Origin: Mesorhizobium tamadayense
Lineage (GTDB): Bacteria; Pseudomonadota; Alphaproteobacteria; Rhizobiales; Rhizobiaceae
Assembly (NCBI RefSeq): GCF_003863365.1
Contig: NZ_RQXT01000006.1
Location: 62,001 to 126,000, forward strand
Reading direction: 5' to 3'
DNA: 64,000 nt
The translations under genes and the position numbers were made by a program. The notes beneath the pieces were generated by a model. That model was not told where the DNA came from, made no database searches, and worked only from the letters and a program-made list of their open reading frames with translations. This document shows positions 1-8,290 of this stretch, piece by piece (positions within the stretch are counted from its first letter, which is position 1; each line of letters opens with the position of its first letter).

Positions 1-1419
1 GTCATCCTGCGCGCCTCGCGGCGTTTTGCCGGCGCCGACGTGGCGATGCCGTCGCTGATCCTGTCCACTGCCGCGCTGTTCTTTCTCGGCACCTTCAGCC
101 CCGGCACGCTCGACCACCACAATGTCCAGATCCTGCTGACGGCGGCCAGTCTCTGGCTTCTGATGGAGGCTCCCTCGTGGCGGCCAGCCGCCTTTCTGTC
201 CGGCCTGTGCGCGGGTCTCACGCTGGCCATCGGCATGGAGACCGCGCCGTATGTGGCCGCACTCGGCGCATGTGCCGCCGTGCTCTTCATCCTCGATGAA
301 CGGGAACGCCTGACGGCGCGCGGCTTCGGCACCGGATTTGCCGTGGTGGCCTTGGTGGTCCTCGTTGCCACCGTACCGCCGTCGGCCTGGGGCGTGGCCC
401 AGTGCGATGCCTTCTCGGCCTTCCAATTCGTCATCGCGGCACTGTCCGGCTTCGGCCTGGCGGCGATTGCCGGTCTGTCCGGGCAATCGACAGTCAAGAC
501 GCGGCTCGTCTCAATGTCCGCATTGTTCCTGGCGGTCGCGGCCGTTGCGATCGTGTTCTTCCCGCAATGCCTGGCCTCGCCCTATGCCGGCTTGGACGAG
601 CGCCTTCGCACCTACTGGCTGAACGACGTCGTCGAGGCGCAGCCTTTCTTGAGCGTCGCCGTCAACGAGCCGAAGCTGATGGCGGCGCGCTATGTTACGC
701 CCTTCATTGCGCTCCTTCTGATCGGCTTTCAACTTCACAGGCGCCGCCCGCGCCGCGAAGAGGCCATTGCCGCTGCGCTGCTGATCATCGCTTTCGTCAT
801 CAGCCTGTGGCAGGTGCGCGGCTCGACCTTCTCGGTCGCCTTCGCGGTGCTGCCGCTTTCGACCTGGATCGCCGGGATTCGCCTCCAGGCAAGCGCCGCG
901 CAGTCATGGCGCGGCTCCACCCGCATTGCGGCTGCATGGCTGGCATCGCTTAACGTGACCTGGGCCGGCGTCGCGGTCGCGGCGCAGTCCGTTGCCCAAA
1001 AGGCGCCCGCAGGGATAAATTCCGACGCGGACCATGCGCTGACCTGCAGCAAGGCCGGAGATTTCGGTGATCTTGCCGCCCTGCCGGCAACGACGGTGCT
1101 TGCGTCTTCCAATCTCGGCTCGGCCATAGTGATGTTCACCGGCCACAGGGCATTGGCCAGCCCCTACCATCGCAATGTCGGCGGCAACCTCGCCATGCTC
1201 GACGCCTTCATGGGAACGCCGGACGCCGCCCGAGCCGTCGTCGAGCGCGAGCATGTCGGGCTGGTCGCCATATGCCGCGGCAATTCGGAAGAGCTGTCGC
1301 TCGCCGCGGAGGCCCCCGCAGGCCTGGCCGCGCGGTTGCTGCACGGAGACGTGCCGGACTGGCTGGAATTGGACGGCCAGACCGCCGGCAAGCCGGTCAA
1401 GGTCTACAAGGTCCGCTGA
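1..1419 (+). CDS. Multi-pass membrane protein, glycosyltransferase-like (5' partial)
   Basis: The frame is open from base 1 and the first in-window start candidate (GTG at 40) is probably internal, so the gene begins before the window. The protein has many hydrophobic segments (clear ones near residues 45-65, 75-90, 105-120, 130-145, 160-175, 220-232, 242-258 of the frame from 40) and a soluble C-terminal tail. The early motif GTLDHHNVQ after a hydrophobic stretch resembles the DHH loop of STT3/PMT-type (GT-C fold) lipid-linked sugar transferases, so a membrane glycosyltransferase is the best guess. Substrate unknown. It converges with the phytase-like gene, 17 bp away. Confidence 0.6.
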   Translation, partial: VILRASRRFAGADVAMPSLILSTAALFFLGTFSPGTLDHHNVQILLTAASLWLLMEAPSWRPAAFLSGLCAGLTLAIGMETAPYVAALGACAAVLFILDERERLTARGFGTGFAVVALVVLVATVPPSAWGVAQCDAFSAFQFVIAALSGFGLAAIAGLSGQSTVKTRLVSMSALFLAVAAVAIVFFPQCLASPYAGLDERLRTYWLNDVVEAQPFLSVAVNEPKLMAARYVTPFIALLLIGFQLHRRRPRREEAIAAALLIIAFVISLWQVRGSTFSVAFAVLPLSTWIAGIRLQASAAQSWRGSTRIAAAWLASLNVTWAGVAVAAQSVAQKAPAGINSDADHALTCSKAGDFGDLAALPATTVLASSNLGSAIVMFTGHRALASPYHRNVGGNLAMLDAFMGTPDAARAVVEREHVGLVAICRGNSEELSLAAEAPAGLAARLLHGDVPDWLELDGQTAGKPVKVYKVR

Positions 1420-1436
1420 GAATCGGAATATCCGGC

Positions 1437-2459
1437 TCAATCCTGGTGGAGAATAAACTCCAGATAGAGGTTGCGCTGCAGGATCGAGTGGTTGTCGTCC
1501 GACACCAGCGACACCATCAGCGCGCCGTCGTCGCGCGTCCAGACGTCGAGCCCTTCCATATTGTCGATCTGATATCCCATATCGGCTTCCATCAGCACCG
1601 GGCCGTCGGCGACCGCGCCCTTCTCGACGCTCTCTCCGTAGATGCGCCTCAGCCGCATCTTCACCCCGCGCGCCATCGAGAAGCTGCGTTCGAGCAGAAG
1701 CAGGTCGCCATCCGGCAGGAAGGCGCCGTCGGTGATGTCGAAATCTCCGTTGCGCTTGACGGTGAAGACGCCCTTCCTCGGTCCCTCGATGATGGCGGCA
1801 TAGATGTTGCCGACCTTGTCGAGGCTCTTTTCCGAAACCACGACCAGGCCGCCCTCATGCTGGCCGTAGGCATTGGCATGCGTGACCGTCTCGAAGCCGC
1901 GATTCTGGCGCAGCTCCCAGGCCGGGACCAGATAGTCGAGCGACTTGAACGGCGCCTTCATGTTGTCCGGCTCGATCTTGAACTGGACGACGCGCTGTTC
2001 GCGCTCGAAGCCGACGGTGGCGATGCCGTCCTTGACCGCCAGGCCTTCGGCGTCGACCTGCCATTTCTTGTCGATCGGCTGGCCCGAAGCGTCGACCATT
2101 TGCTGCATGCGGAAATTCGACACGCCCGAGGGCCGCTTGTCGGCATCATGGGCGATGGTGCCGAAGAACCAGAAGCCGGTGTCGGCGAGGCCGATGAAAT
2201 CGCTGCCAGACTTGAGGAAACGGAAAGCCGATAGCGCGCCGAAATCGCGCGACGGCGAGGTCATCTCCAGTCCGCCGACGAACTCGAGCGGCCCGAACTG
2301 TTTCCGGTCGCGGCCGATGTGAAACTCAGCGATCGGCCGCGCCGCGATCTCGATCGTCTCGACCGGAGCGCCTCCCTCGGCGAAGACCGGAGAGGCGGCC
2401 GCGCAAACCAGCGCGCAAGCGAAAACCGTCCGCCGGGATCCGCCCCGCGAAAAGATCAT
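1437..2459 (-). CDS. Secreted esterase-like/phytase-like beta-propeller protein
   Basis: 340 residues. The start is the ATG at 2459, whose ATGA overlaps the cobT stop, so it is probably translationally coupled to cobT. The N-terminus is an arginine pair followed by a hydrophobic core ending in SPVFAEG, a Sec signal peptide, so the mature protein is periplasmic. The rest matches the 'esterase-like activity of phytase' family: motifs such as [29 protein letters not shown] and [10 protein letters not shown] are typical of that propeller fold. The name is historical; phytase or esterase activity is not established for this family. Location behind cobT is common in rhizobia (recalled), but a role in cobalamin synthesis is not implied. 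Confidence 0.8.
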   Translation of the reverse strand: MIFSRGGSRRTVFACALVCAAASPVFAEGGAPVETIEIAARPIAEFHIGRDRKQFGPLEFVGGLEMTSPSRDFGALSAFRFLKSGSDFIGLADTGFWFFGTIAHDADKRPSGVSNFRMQQMVDASGQPIDKKWQVDAEGLAVKDGIATVGFEREQRVVQFKIEPDNMKAPFKSLDYLVPAWELRQNRGFETVTHANAYGQHEGGLVVVSEKSLDKVGNIYAAIIEGPRKGVFTVKRNGDFDITDGAFLPDGDLLLLERSFSMARGVKMRLRRIYGESVEKGAVADGPVLMEADMGYQIDNMEGLDVWTRDDGALMVSLVSDDNHSILQRNLYLEFILHQD

Positions 2460-4354
2460 CCGGCGCGCCGCAAGCCGCCGCGCCGCGTGTCGCGCGCGCT
2501 CTCCTCGCCGAACAGCGATGCCAATTGCTCGGTCATGGCGCCGGCCAGCTCCTCGGCATCGACGATGGTGACGGCGCGGCGGTAGTAGCGCGTGACGTCG
2601 TGGCCGATACCGATGGCCAAAAGCTCCACCGGCGAGCGCGTCTCGATGAGATCGATCACCGCGCGCAGGTGACGCTCCAGATAGTTGCCGGGATTGACCG
2701 ACAAGGTGGAATCGTCGACCGGCGCGCCGTCCGAGATCATCATCAAGATCTTGCGCTGCTCCGGCCGGCCGATCAGCCGATTGTGCGCCCAAAGCAGCGC
2801 CTCGCCGTCGATGTTCTCCTTGAGCAGGCCCTCGCGCATCATCAGGCCGAGATTGCGGCGCGCCCGCCGCCACGGATGGTCGGCGGACTTGTAGATGATG
2901 TGGCGCAGGTCGTTGAGCCGGCCCGGACTCGGCGGCTTGCCGTCCTTCAGCCATTTCTCGCGCGCCTGCCCGCCCTTCCAGGCGCGGGTGGTGAAGCCGA
3001 GGATTTCCACCGAAACGCCGCAGCGCTCCAGCGTGCGCGCCAGAATGTCGGCGCAGGTCGCGGCAACGGTGATCGGGCGCCCGCGCATCGAGCCCGAATT
3101 GTCGAGCACCAGCGACACCACCGTGTCGCGGAACTTGGTATCGCGCTCCTGCTTGAAGGACAGCGGCTGCATCGGATCGATGACGACGCGCACCAGCCGC
3201 GCCGGATCGAGATAGCCTTCCTCCAGGTCGAAGTCCCAGGAGCGGTTCTGCTGGGCCATCAGGCGGCGCTGCAGGCGGTTGGCCAGGCGACCGACGACGC
3301 CCGAGAGATTGGCGAGCTGCTTGTCGAGGAAGGCACGCAGCCGGTCGAGTTCCTCTTCCTCGCAAAGGTCCTCGGCGCCGACCGTCTCGTCGAAGGCGGT
3401 GGTGAAGACCTTGTAGTCGATCTCCCTCGGCAGGTTGAGGAACGGATTGTCGTTGCGGCGCGCCTCGCCGGGCGTCTCGGCGTCGGAATCGTCCTCGTCG
3501 GAGAGGTCGTCCGATGTGGCGTCGGTCGCCTCGGTCTCGGCAGAGTCTTCCTCGTCGGCAGAGGCCTCGGCATCTTCGGACTGCGACTGTTCCGAGCCGG
3601 AATCGTCCTCGCCGCCTTCCTCGCTCTGCTCCTCGCCCTGCTGCTCGTTTTCTTCGTCGTCCTCGCTATCCTCGGTATCCTGGTCGTCGCCGAGCTCCTC
3701 GGCCATCTCCATGGAAACGAGCATGTCGCGCACGATCCGGGCGAAGGCCTGCTGGTCGTCGAGCCTGGACGACAGGCCATCGAGATCGGCGCTTGCCTTC
3801 TCCTCGACCCAGGGGCGCCACAGATCCACCAGCCGCTCGCCGCTCTTCGGCACGGCGCGGCCGGTGAGCTTCTCGCGCACCATCAGCGCCACCGCCTCCT
3901 CGAGCGGCGCGTCGGCCCTGTCCTTGACGTCGACGAGGTTGGCTCTCGCGTATTTGTCCTCGAGCATCGAGCCGATATTGTCGGCCACGCCCTGCATGGC
4001 GCGGCTGCCGATCGCCTCGACCCGCGCCTGCTCGACCGCGTCGTAGATGGCGCGCGCGAGCTTGCCCTCCGGCGCCAGCTTGCTGTGAATGCGCGCGTCG
4101 TGGCAGGCGCGCTTCAGCGCCATGGAATCGCCGATGCCGCGGGTGATCGCAATGTCGTTGCGGGAAGCCTTCTTCGGCAGCTCGGGCAGGCGCGCACGAT
4201 TGCCGGCCAGCGCCGGCCGGTCCTTGGCGAAGCCGACCTCGAGGTCCTTGTCGCCGGCGACCGCGCGCATGCAGACGGTGACGGCGCGCTTGAAGCTGTC
4301 GGCTTCAGACCCGTTCTTCGGCTTGTTGCGCGTGTTGTCGCCCGGACCCGCCAT
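2456..4354 (-). CDS. cobT: Aerobic cobaltochelatase subunit CobT
   Basis: 632 residues, the usual CobT length. With CobN and CobS it inserts cobalt into hydrogenobyrinate a,c-diamide in the aerobic (late-insertion) cobalamin pathway, in the cytoplasm. Residues about 220-297 form a very acidic low-complexity linker rich in D, E, S and Q. A C-terminal von Willebrand A-type domain begins with the MIDAS motif DNSGSM at about 418-423, needed for Mg-dependent assembly with the CobS AAA+ ring. It lies 52 bp downstream of cobS on the same strand, the normal pairing. cobN is not in the window. Confidence 0.96.
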   Translation of the reverse strand: MAGPGDNTRNKPKNGSEADSFKRAVTVCMRAVAGDKDLEVGFAKDRPALAGNRARLPELPKKASRNDIAITRGIGDSMALKRACHDARIHSKLAPEGKLARAIYDAVEQARVEAIGSRAMQGVADNIGSMLEDKYARANLVDVKDRADAPLEEAVALMVREKLTGRAVPKSGERLVDLWRPWVEEKASADLDGLSSRLDDQQAFARIVRDMLVSMEMAEELGDDQDTEDSEDDEENEQQGEEQSEEGGEDDSGSEQSQSEDAEASADEEDSAETEATDATSDDLSDEDDSDAETPGEARRNDNPFLNLPREIDYKVFTTAFDETVGAEDLCEEEELDRLRAFLDKQLANLSGVVGRLANRLQRRLMAQQNRSWDFDLEEGYLDPARLVRVVIDPMQPLSFKQERDTKFRDTVVSLVLDNSGSMRGRPITVAATCADILARTLERCGVSVEILGFTTRAWKGGQAREKWLKDGKPPSPGRLNDLRHIIYKSADHPWRRARRNLGLMMREGLLKENIDGEALLWAHNRLIGRPEQRKILMMISDGAPVDDSTLSVNPGNYLERHLRAVIDLIETRSPVELLAIGIGHDVTRYYRRAVTIVDAEELAGAMTEQLASLFGEESARDTRRGGLRRAG

Positions 4355-4375
4355 CGATCATTCCCTGCGCGATTT

Positions 4376-4401
4376 CGCCGGAAAGGCCAAGCCTTCCGGC
4401 G
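4376..4401. other. Hairpin in the cobS-cobT intergenic gap
   Basis: Inverted repeat CGCCGGAA (4376-4383) and TTCCGGCG (4394-4401) in the 52-bp gap between cobS and cobT. There is no T-tract after it on the minus strand, so a complete terminator is unlikely. It could set the relative amounts of the two messages by pausing or by protecting mRNA ends. Function is inferred. Confidence 0.4.
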
Positions 4402-4406
4402 CGCGC

Positions 4407-5393
4407 CTACCCCAGCACCACGTTGGCGGCGCTCTCCGGAAGATCCTCGCCGAAGGCGCGCTGGTAGAATTCGGCGACCACCGAACGCTCCAGCTCGTCG
4501 CACTTGTTGAGGAAGGTCAGCCGGAACGCCATGCCGATATCGCCGAAGATCTCGGCATTCTCGGCCCAGGTGATGACGGTGCGCGGGCTCATCACCGTCG
4601 ACAGGTCGCCGTTGATGAAGGCCGAGCGCGTCATGTCGGCGACGCGCACCATCTTGTTGACGATCTCCTTGCCCTTGTTGTCGCGATAATGCTTGGCCTT
4701 GGCCAGGACGATCGAGACCTCGTTGTCGTGCGGCAGGTAATTGAGCGTGGTGACGATCGACCAGCGATCCATCTGCGCCTGGTTGATCTGCTGCGTGCCG
4801 TGATAGAGGCCGGTGGTGTCGCCCAGCCCGACCGTGTTGGCGGTGGCGAACAGCCGGAAGGCCGGATGCGGGCGGATGACGCGGCTCTGGTCGAGCAGCG
4901 TCAGGCGGCCAGACGATTCCAGCACGCGCTGGATGACGAACATCACGTCCGGGCGGCCGGCGTCGTACTCGTCGAAGCAGAGCGCCACATTGTGTTGATA
5001 GGCCCAGGGCAGGATGCCGTCGCGGAACTCGGTGATCTGCAGGCCTTCCTTGACGACGATGGCGTCCTTGCCGACGAGGTCGATGCGGCTGACATGGCTG
5101 TCGAGGTTGACGCGCACGCAGGGCCAGTTGAGGCGCGCGGCGACCTGCTCGATATGCGTCGACTTGCCGGTGCCGTGATAACCCGACACCATGACGCGGC
5201 GGTTGTAGGCGAAGCCGGCGAGGATCGCCAATGTCGTCGCCCGGTCGAAGAGGTAGTCCGGGTCGATGTCGGGCACGTGCTCGGTCGAGACGGAATAGGC
5301 CGGCACGATCATCTTGGAATCGAAGCCGAACTTGTCCTTCACCGACGCCGTCGTGTCGGGCAGGTTGGCGATGTCGCGATCGACCTTGTTCAT
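4407..5393 (-). CDS. cobS: Aerobic cobaltochelatase subunit CobS (AAA+ ATPase)
   Basis: 328 residues from the ATG at 5393; the frame is open further upstream, but the family normally starts with MNKVDRD-like residues, and GGAG lies about 12 nt ahead of this codon. The upstream extension would run through the hairpin at 5469-5495, another reason not to use it. Walker [10 protein letters not shown] is at about 71-79 and Walker B ALCFDEYD at 137-144, as expected for the MoxR-like AAA+ subunit that powers cobalt insertion with CobT and CobN. Order dnaJ-cobS-cobT is on one strand, probably one transcription unit. Confidence 0.95.
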   Translation of the reverse strand: MNKVDRDIANLPDTTASVKDKFGFDSKMIVPAYSVSTEHVPDIDPDYLFDRATTLAILAGFAYNRRVMVSGYHGTGKSTHIEQVAARLNWPCVRVNLDSHVSRIDLVGKDAIVVKEGLQITEFRDGILPWAYQHNVALCFDEYDAGRPDVMFVIQRVLESSGRLTLLDQSRVIRPHPAFRLFATANTVGLGDTTGLYHGTQQINQAQMDRWSIVTTLNYLPHDNEVSIVLAKAKHYRDNKGKEIVNKMVRVADMTRSAFINGDLSTVMSPRTVITWAENAEIFGDIGMAFRLTFLNKCDELERSVVAEFYQRAFGEDLPESAANVVLG

Positions 5394-5468
5394 CTCTATC
5401 AACGTCTCCACGGGCGAAACGCCGCGTTTCGCCGGCAATCGATTTTGTTCGGGGGCGGTCTTAGAGCC

Positions 5469-5495
5469 TTTTCCAACCTTATGAAAGTTGGAAAA
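5469..5495. repeat. Palindromic hairpin TTTTCCAAC...GTTGGAAAA
   Basis: A 9-bp perfect inverted repeat (5469-5477 and 5487-5495), extendable by two inner pairs, in the 124-bp gap between the J-domain gene and cobS. It sits in the cobS 5' leader and resembles short dispersed palindromes of Mesorhizobium intergenic regions (from memory). It may be a repeat element or a transcript-level control of cobS. Confidence 0.5.
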
Positions 5496-5517
5496 CGACA
5501 TGGGACCGTAGGGTCGC

Positions 5518-6141
5518 TCAGCACAATCCTGCTTGCTTGAGCACGCGATAGGCCTGCAGCACATCGCGGAACCGGTCTTCCGAACCCCTGTCGCCGCCAT
5601 TCGCATCCGGATGGTGGCGCTTAACGAGTTCCTTATAGCGCGCCTTGATATCCTTGCCAGTCGCCTTTGTATCAAGGCCAAGCGTTTCCAGCGCCTTGGC
5701 CTCAAGCGGCTTGGCCTTGCGCTCGCGCACCTCCCGCGTTCCGCCGCCGAACAGGTTGAAGGGGTCGCGCATGCGGTTGTAGTAGCCGGCGCGCCCCGAA
5801 CGCTGCTGCGCGAAATCGGGCGCCGAACGCATCCCGCCGCCATTGGCGCCCATGCGCCAGGTCGGCCGATGACCGGTCAGCGCCTCCTTCTGGAAGCGGG
5901 CGATCTCGCTGTCCGGCACACCCGAGAAATAGTTGAAACCTTTGTTGTATTCGCGCACATGCTCGAAGCAGAAGCGGAAATACTCGCCCTCCTTCAGGCG
6001 TCCGACCGGCGCGCGATGCGTGCCGGCCTCCTTGCAACCGTCCCACTGGCAGATCGGCGAGCGCGACTTCAGCTCCGCATCCTTTTCCGGCCGGATGCGA
6101 ATTTTCTCGAAATATTTGGGATATGGTTTCATCTCACCCAT
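5518..6141 (-). CDS. DnaJ-domain protein (C-terminal J domain)
   Basis: 207 residues. The last ~65 residues form a J domain, with [24 protein letters not shown] helices and the HPD tripeptide in [11 protein letters not shown] that stimulates DnaK ATPase activity. The N-terminal ~130 residues carry conserved Cys and His (CQWDGC, FCFEHV) that may bind a metal. No Gly/Phe or zinc-finger DnaJ middle is present, so this is a specialised cochaperone, not DnaJ itself. It sits between divergent bolA and cobS. Start ATG 6141; an ATG three codons in is an alternative. Confidence 0.85.
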   Translation of the reverse strand: MGEMKPYPKYFEKIRIRPEKDAELKSRSPICQWDGCKEAGTHRAPVGRLKEGEYFRFCFEHVREYNKGFNYFSGVPDSEIARFQKEALTGHRPTWRMGANGGGMRSAPDFAQQRSGRAGYYNRMRDPFNLFGGGTREVRERKAKPLEAKALETLGLDTKATGKDIKARYKELVKRHHPDANGGDRGSEDRFRDVLQAYRVLKQAGLC

Positions 6142-6277
6142 TTATGGGCTGTTCGCCAGTGCGAAACAAGAATTGACATTTCGCCGATGATCGCCCTAAC
6201 CGCTGAATCACGGCTTAAAAGCGGTCGAAAGTGCAGATTTTGCGGCGGTGCCGCAGATGTGGTGAAGGGGAGCCCCG

Positions 6278-6580
6278 ATGTCCATACAGTCGACGATGGA
6301 AAACAAGCTGAGGGCGGCGTTTTCGCCGGAAAGGCTCGCCGTCATCAACGAAAGCCACCTTCATGCCGGCCATCATCATGTCGAGTCGGGCCATCACGCC
6401 ACCTTCGACGGCGCCGGCGAGACGCATTTCCGCGTCCGCATCGTCTCGCCGAATTTTGCCGGCATGAGCCGCATCGACCGCCACCGCGCCGTCAACGAAC
6501 TGCTCGCCGACGAGCTGAAGGCCGGCGTGCACGCGCTGGCGATCGAGCCGGCGGCGCCGGGGGAGAAAACGCGCTGGTAA
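6278..6580 (+). CDS. bolA: BolA family protein
   Basis: 100 residues, a typical BolA size. The signature VINESHLHAGHH near residues 20-31 and the following THFRVRIVSPNF strand match the BolA/IbaG family, which pairs with monothiol glutaredoxins in iron-sulfur homeostasis and affects cell shape under stress. It is divergent from the J-domain gene. Its TAA stop touches the stop of the convergent hydrolase with no gap. Start is the ATG at 6278 with the purine-rich GAAGGGGAG upstream. Confidence 0.9.
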   Translation: MSIQSTMENKLRAAFSPERLAVINESHLHAGHHHVESGHHATFDGAGETHFRVRIVSPNFAGMSRIDRHRAVNELLADELKAGVHALAIEPAAPGEKTRW

Positions 6581-7399
6581 CTACACGAGCGTCGCCTTCA
6601 GGAAAGCCATGACCGCGGCGGTCAGCGCATCGCCGTCCTCGCCGAAGCGGCGGTTGATCGCCATATGCGAATAGGCGCTGCCGTCGAACAGCGTCACCTT
6701 GGTGCCCCTTGCCCGCAGCCGGTCCGCTAAATCACGCGCGGCGACCGCGCGGATCGGCGCGTTCGAATAGGCGACGAACACGGGCGGATGCTTGGCCGTC
6801 CCGATATAAGTCGCGGGCGACAGCGCCCGCCACTGGCTCGGATCCGAAAACGCCTGGGCATAGACCGGACGCAGCTTGCCGCCTTGCGCCTTGGCCAGGG
6901 CCTCGATGTCATAGGCCTCGGTATCGTCGAGCACCAGCGCGGCGACGCCGGGCAAGCCGCCGCGAAACCCCGTCAGCGCCGCGAGATGGCAACCGGCCGA
7001 GTGGCCCATCACCACGATGCGGTCGGGATCGCCGCCATATTTGGCGATATTGGCGCGCACATAGCCGTAAGCCTTCTCGACGTCGCTCGCCTGGGTGGCG
7101 ACGGCGGCCTCCGGCAGCATGCGGTAGTCGATCGAGACGAACAGGAAGTCCTTGGCGAGCAGGAAACCAGGCTTGGCATTGACATTGTTGCGGTTGCCGA
7201 GCCGCCAGGCGCCGCCATGGATGAAAAAGACGACCGGATCGCCCTTGGCGCCGTCGCGTGCGTAGATGTCGAGCTTGGCCGGCCCGTAGTCGAGCGTCAT
7301 TGGCGTCGGCTGGCGCCCACGCCATGCTGCCGACGCAGCTGTCGGCAGCATGGCAGCAACCGACGCAAGGACAAAATGTCGCCGATCGATCATCGTCAT
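6581..7399 (-). CDS. Exported alpha/beta hydrolase (BD-FAE/carboxylesterase type)
   Basis: 272 residues. The N-terminus has a twin-arginine-like motif (DRRHFVLAS), a hydrophobic stretch and an AxA cleavage site (AASA), so export is likely. The oxyanion motif HGGAWRLG at about 60-67 and the nucleophile elbow GHSAGCH place it in the HGG esterase/lipase group (kynurenine formamidase/BD-FAE-like). A C-terminal His in YSHMAIN is the probable catalytic base. Substrate not predictable. Directly convergent with bolA. Confidence 0.85.
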   Translation of the reverse strand: MTMIDRRHFVLASVAAMLPTAASAAWRGRQPTPMTLDYGPAKLDIYARDGAKGDPVVFFIHGGAWRLGNRNNVNAKPGFLLAKDFLFVSIDYRMLPEAAVATQASDVEKAYGYVRANIAKYGGDPDRIVVMGHSAGCHLAALTGFRGGLPGVAALVLDDTEAYDIEALAKAQGGKLRPVYAQAFSDPSQWRALSPATYIGTAKHPPVFVAYSNAPIRAVAARDLADRLRARGTKVTLFDGSAYSHMAINRRFGEDGDALTAAVMAFLKATLV

Positions 7400-7710
7400 C
7401 TCCTGACAGCCCTCCGGCCCCCTGACCGCCCACTCCGCAAAGAGTGCATGCGAGCTCGGCGAGCGTCCAGCTAGGATTGTTCATCGACTGTGGGATTGGG
7501 GCCCGTCAACGTTGGCCCGCGCCCGTCTCGCGCCCTCAAAAAGCGCCGGCGCGCAACTCCGCCACCGGGAGGATCATGGAACATTTCCTTGGCCTGGCAG
7601 TTTGAGTGGAGGCCCGGATCCGGAGGAAGCCTTCATCCATACCGGAACGAATCGCTTGTCAGACAGGAGAGCCGATGCCCTCGGCCGGCGCCTCCGAACG
7701 GTGACCGTCA
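7400..7710. other. 311-bp intergenic region
   Basis: This gap lies between the divergently transcribed hydrolase and the 121-residue secreted protein. It holds the GGAAC-N16-AGTT promoter-like element described separately. No other convincing gene, RNA or repeat was seen; the short open frames here lack family features. Confidence 0.5.
7578..7602 (+). promoter_or_regulatory. EcfG-like (general stress response) promoter candidate
   Basis: GGAAC at 7578-7582, exactly 16 bp, then AGTT at 7599-7602. The alphaproteobacterial EcfG consensus is GGAAC-N16/17-CGTT, so the -35 is perfect and the -10 has one mismatch. It points toward the gene starting at 7711, leaving a leader of about 100 nt. The same spacing and -10 variant recur at 8206-8230. 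Confidence 0.6.
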
Positions 7711-8076
7711 ATGACGACGAAGTATCGAGTTCCAGCCGCGCGTGCCAACGGGTGCTCAGGCCGTTTGCACCCTCTGCGCCTGTTTCCGGCAATCGCGCTG
7801 GCGGCCTTCCTGTCGGCTCCGGCCGCCGCGCATCAGGCGCCCAAGGGCTGGCAGTATGACAGCTCATGCTGCTCGGGAATGGACTGCTACCAGGCACCCA
7901 CGGCCGACGTGAAGGAAACGAAATATGGATACCAGCTCTCCACCGGAGAGCTCATCCCCTACTCCGACAGTCGGATCAAGCGCTCGCGTGACGAGTTCTT
8001 TCACGAGTGCAAGCCCGGCGGCGACGCGGCGTCTCAGCATTCGTTCTGCCTCTACGTTCCCGACCACGATATGTAG
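7711..8076 (+). CDS. Small secreted Cys-rich protein of unknown function
   Basis: 121 residues. A basic N-terminus (RANGCSGRLHPLRL) is followed by a hydrophobic core and the AxA site in SAPAAAHQ, so the mature protein (about 80 residues) should be periplasmic or secreted. It begins around GWQYDS and contains five Cys: a CC pair, one in GMDCYQ, one in FHECKPG and one in SFCLYV. I recognise it only as a conserved type of hypothetical alphaproteobacterial protein; no function is assigned. An EcfG-like promoter upstream and its place ahead of the prkA operon suggest a stress role. Confidence 0.7.
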   Translation: MTTKYRVPAARANGCSGRLHPLRLFPAIALAAFLSAPAAAHQAPKGWQYDSSCCSGMDCYQAPTADVKETKYGYQLSTGELIPYSDSRIKRSRDEFFHECKPGGDAASQHSFCLYVPDHDM

Positions 8077-8205
8077 TGGAAAAACCAAGATTCTCCTTGA
8101 AGCTCTCCCCGCCATCACCACCTAAAGATCATAGGTGAGCATTCCGTCCGCATCGGGTGCTTTGAGACGTCGATGCCCGATTGCAGACGCTCTCCTTCAT
8201 GTGAG

Positions 8206-8230
8206 GGAACCACAATGCTTTCCGGCAGTT
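8206..8230 (+). promoter_or_regulatory. EcfG-like promoter candidate for prkA-yeaH-spoVR
   Basis: GGAAC at 8206-8210, 16 bp, then AGTT at 8227-8230, about 60 bp before the prkA start. This fits the EcfG consensus GGAAC-N16/17-CGTT except for the first -10 base. In enterobacteria the homologous yeaGH genes are stress and starvation induced, so general-stress control here is plausible. Confidence 0.65.
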
Positions 8231-8290
8231 GAATACGAGACGAGCCGACTGGCCGACTGGAAGCTAGAGCGGCTCTGAGGGCAGAATATC

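Noticed and set aside
2525..4510. A 661-codon open frame antisense to cobT
   Set aside because: Covers the whole cobT gene; the hydrophobic run it encodes is just the complement of the acidic linker of CobT.
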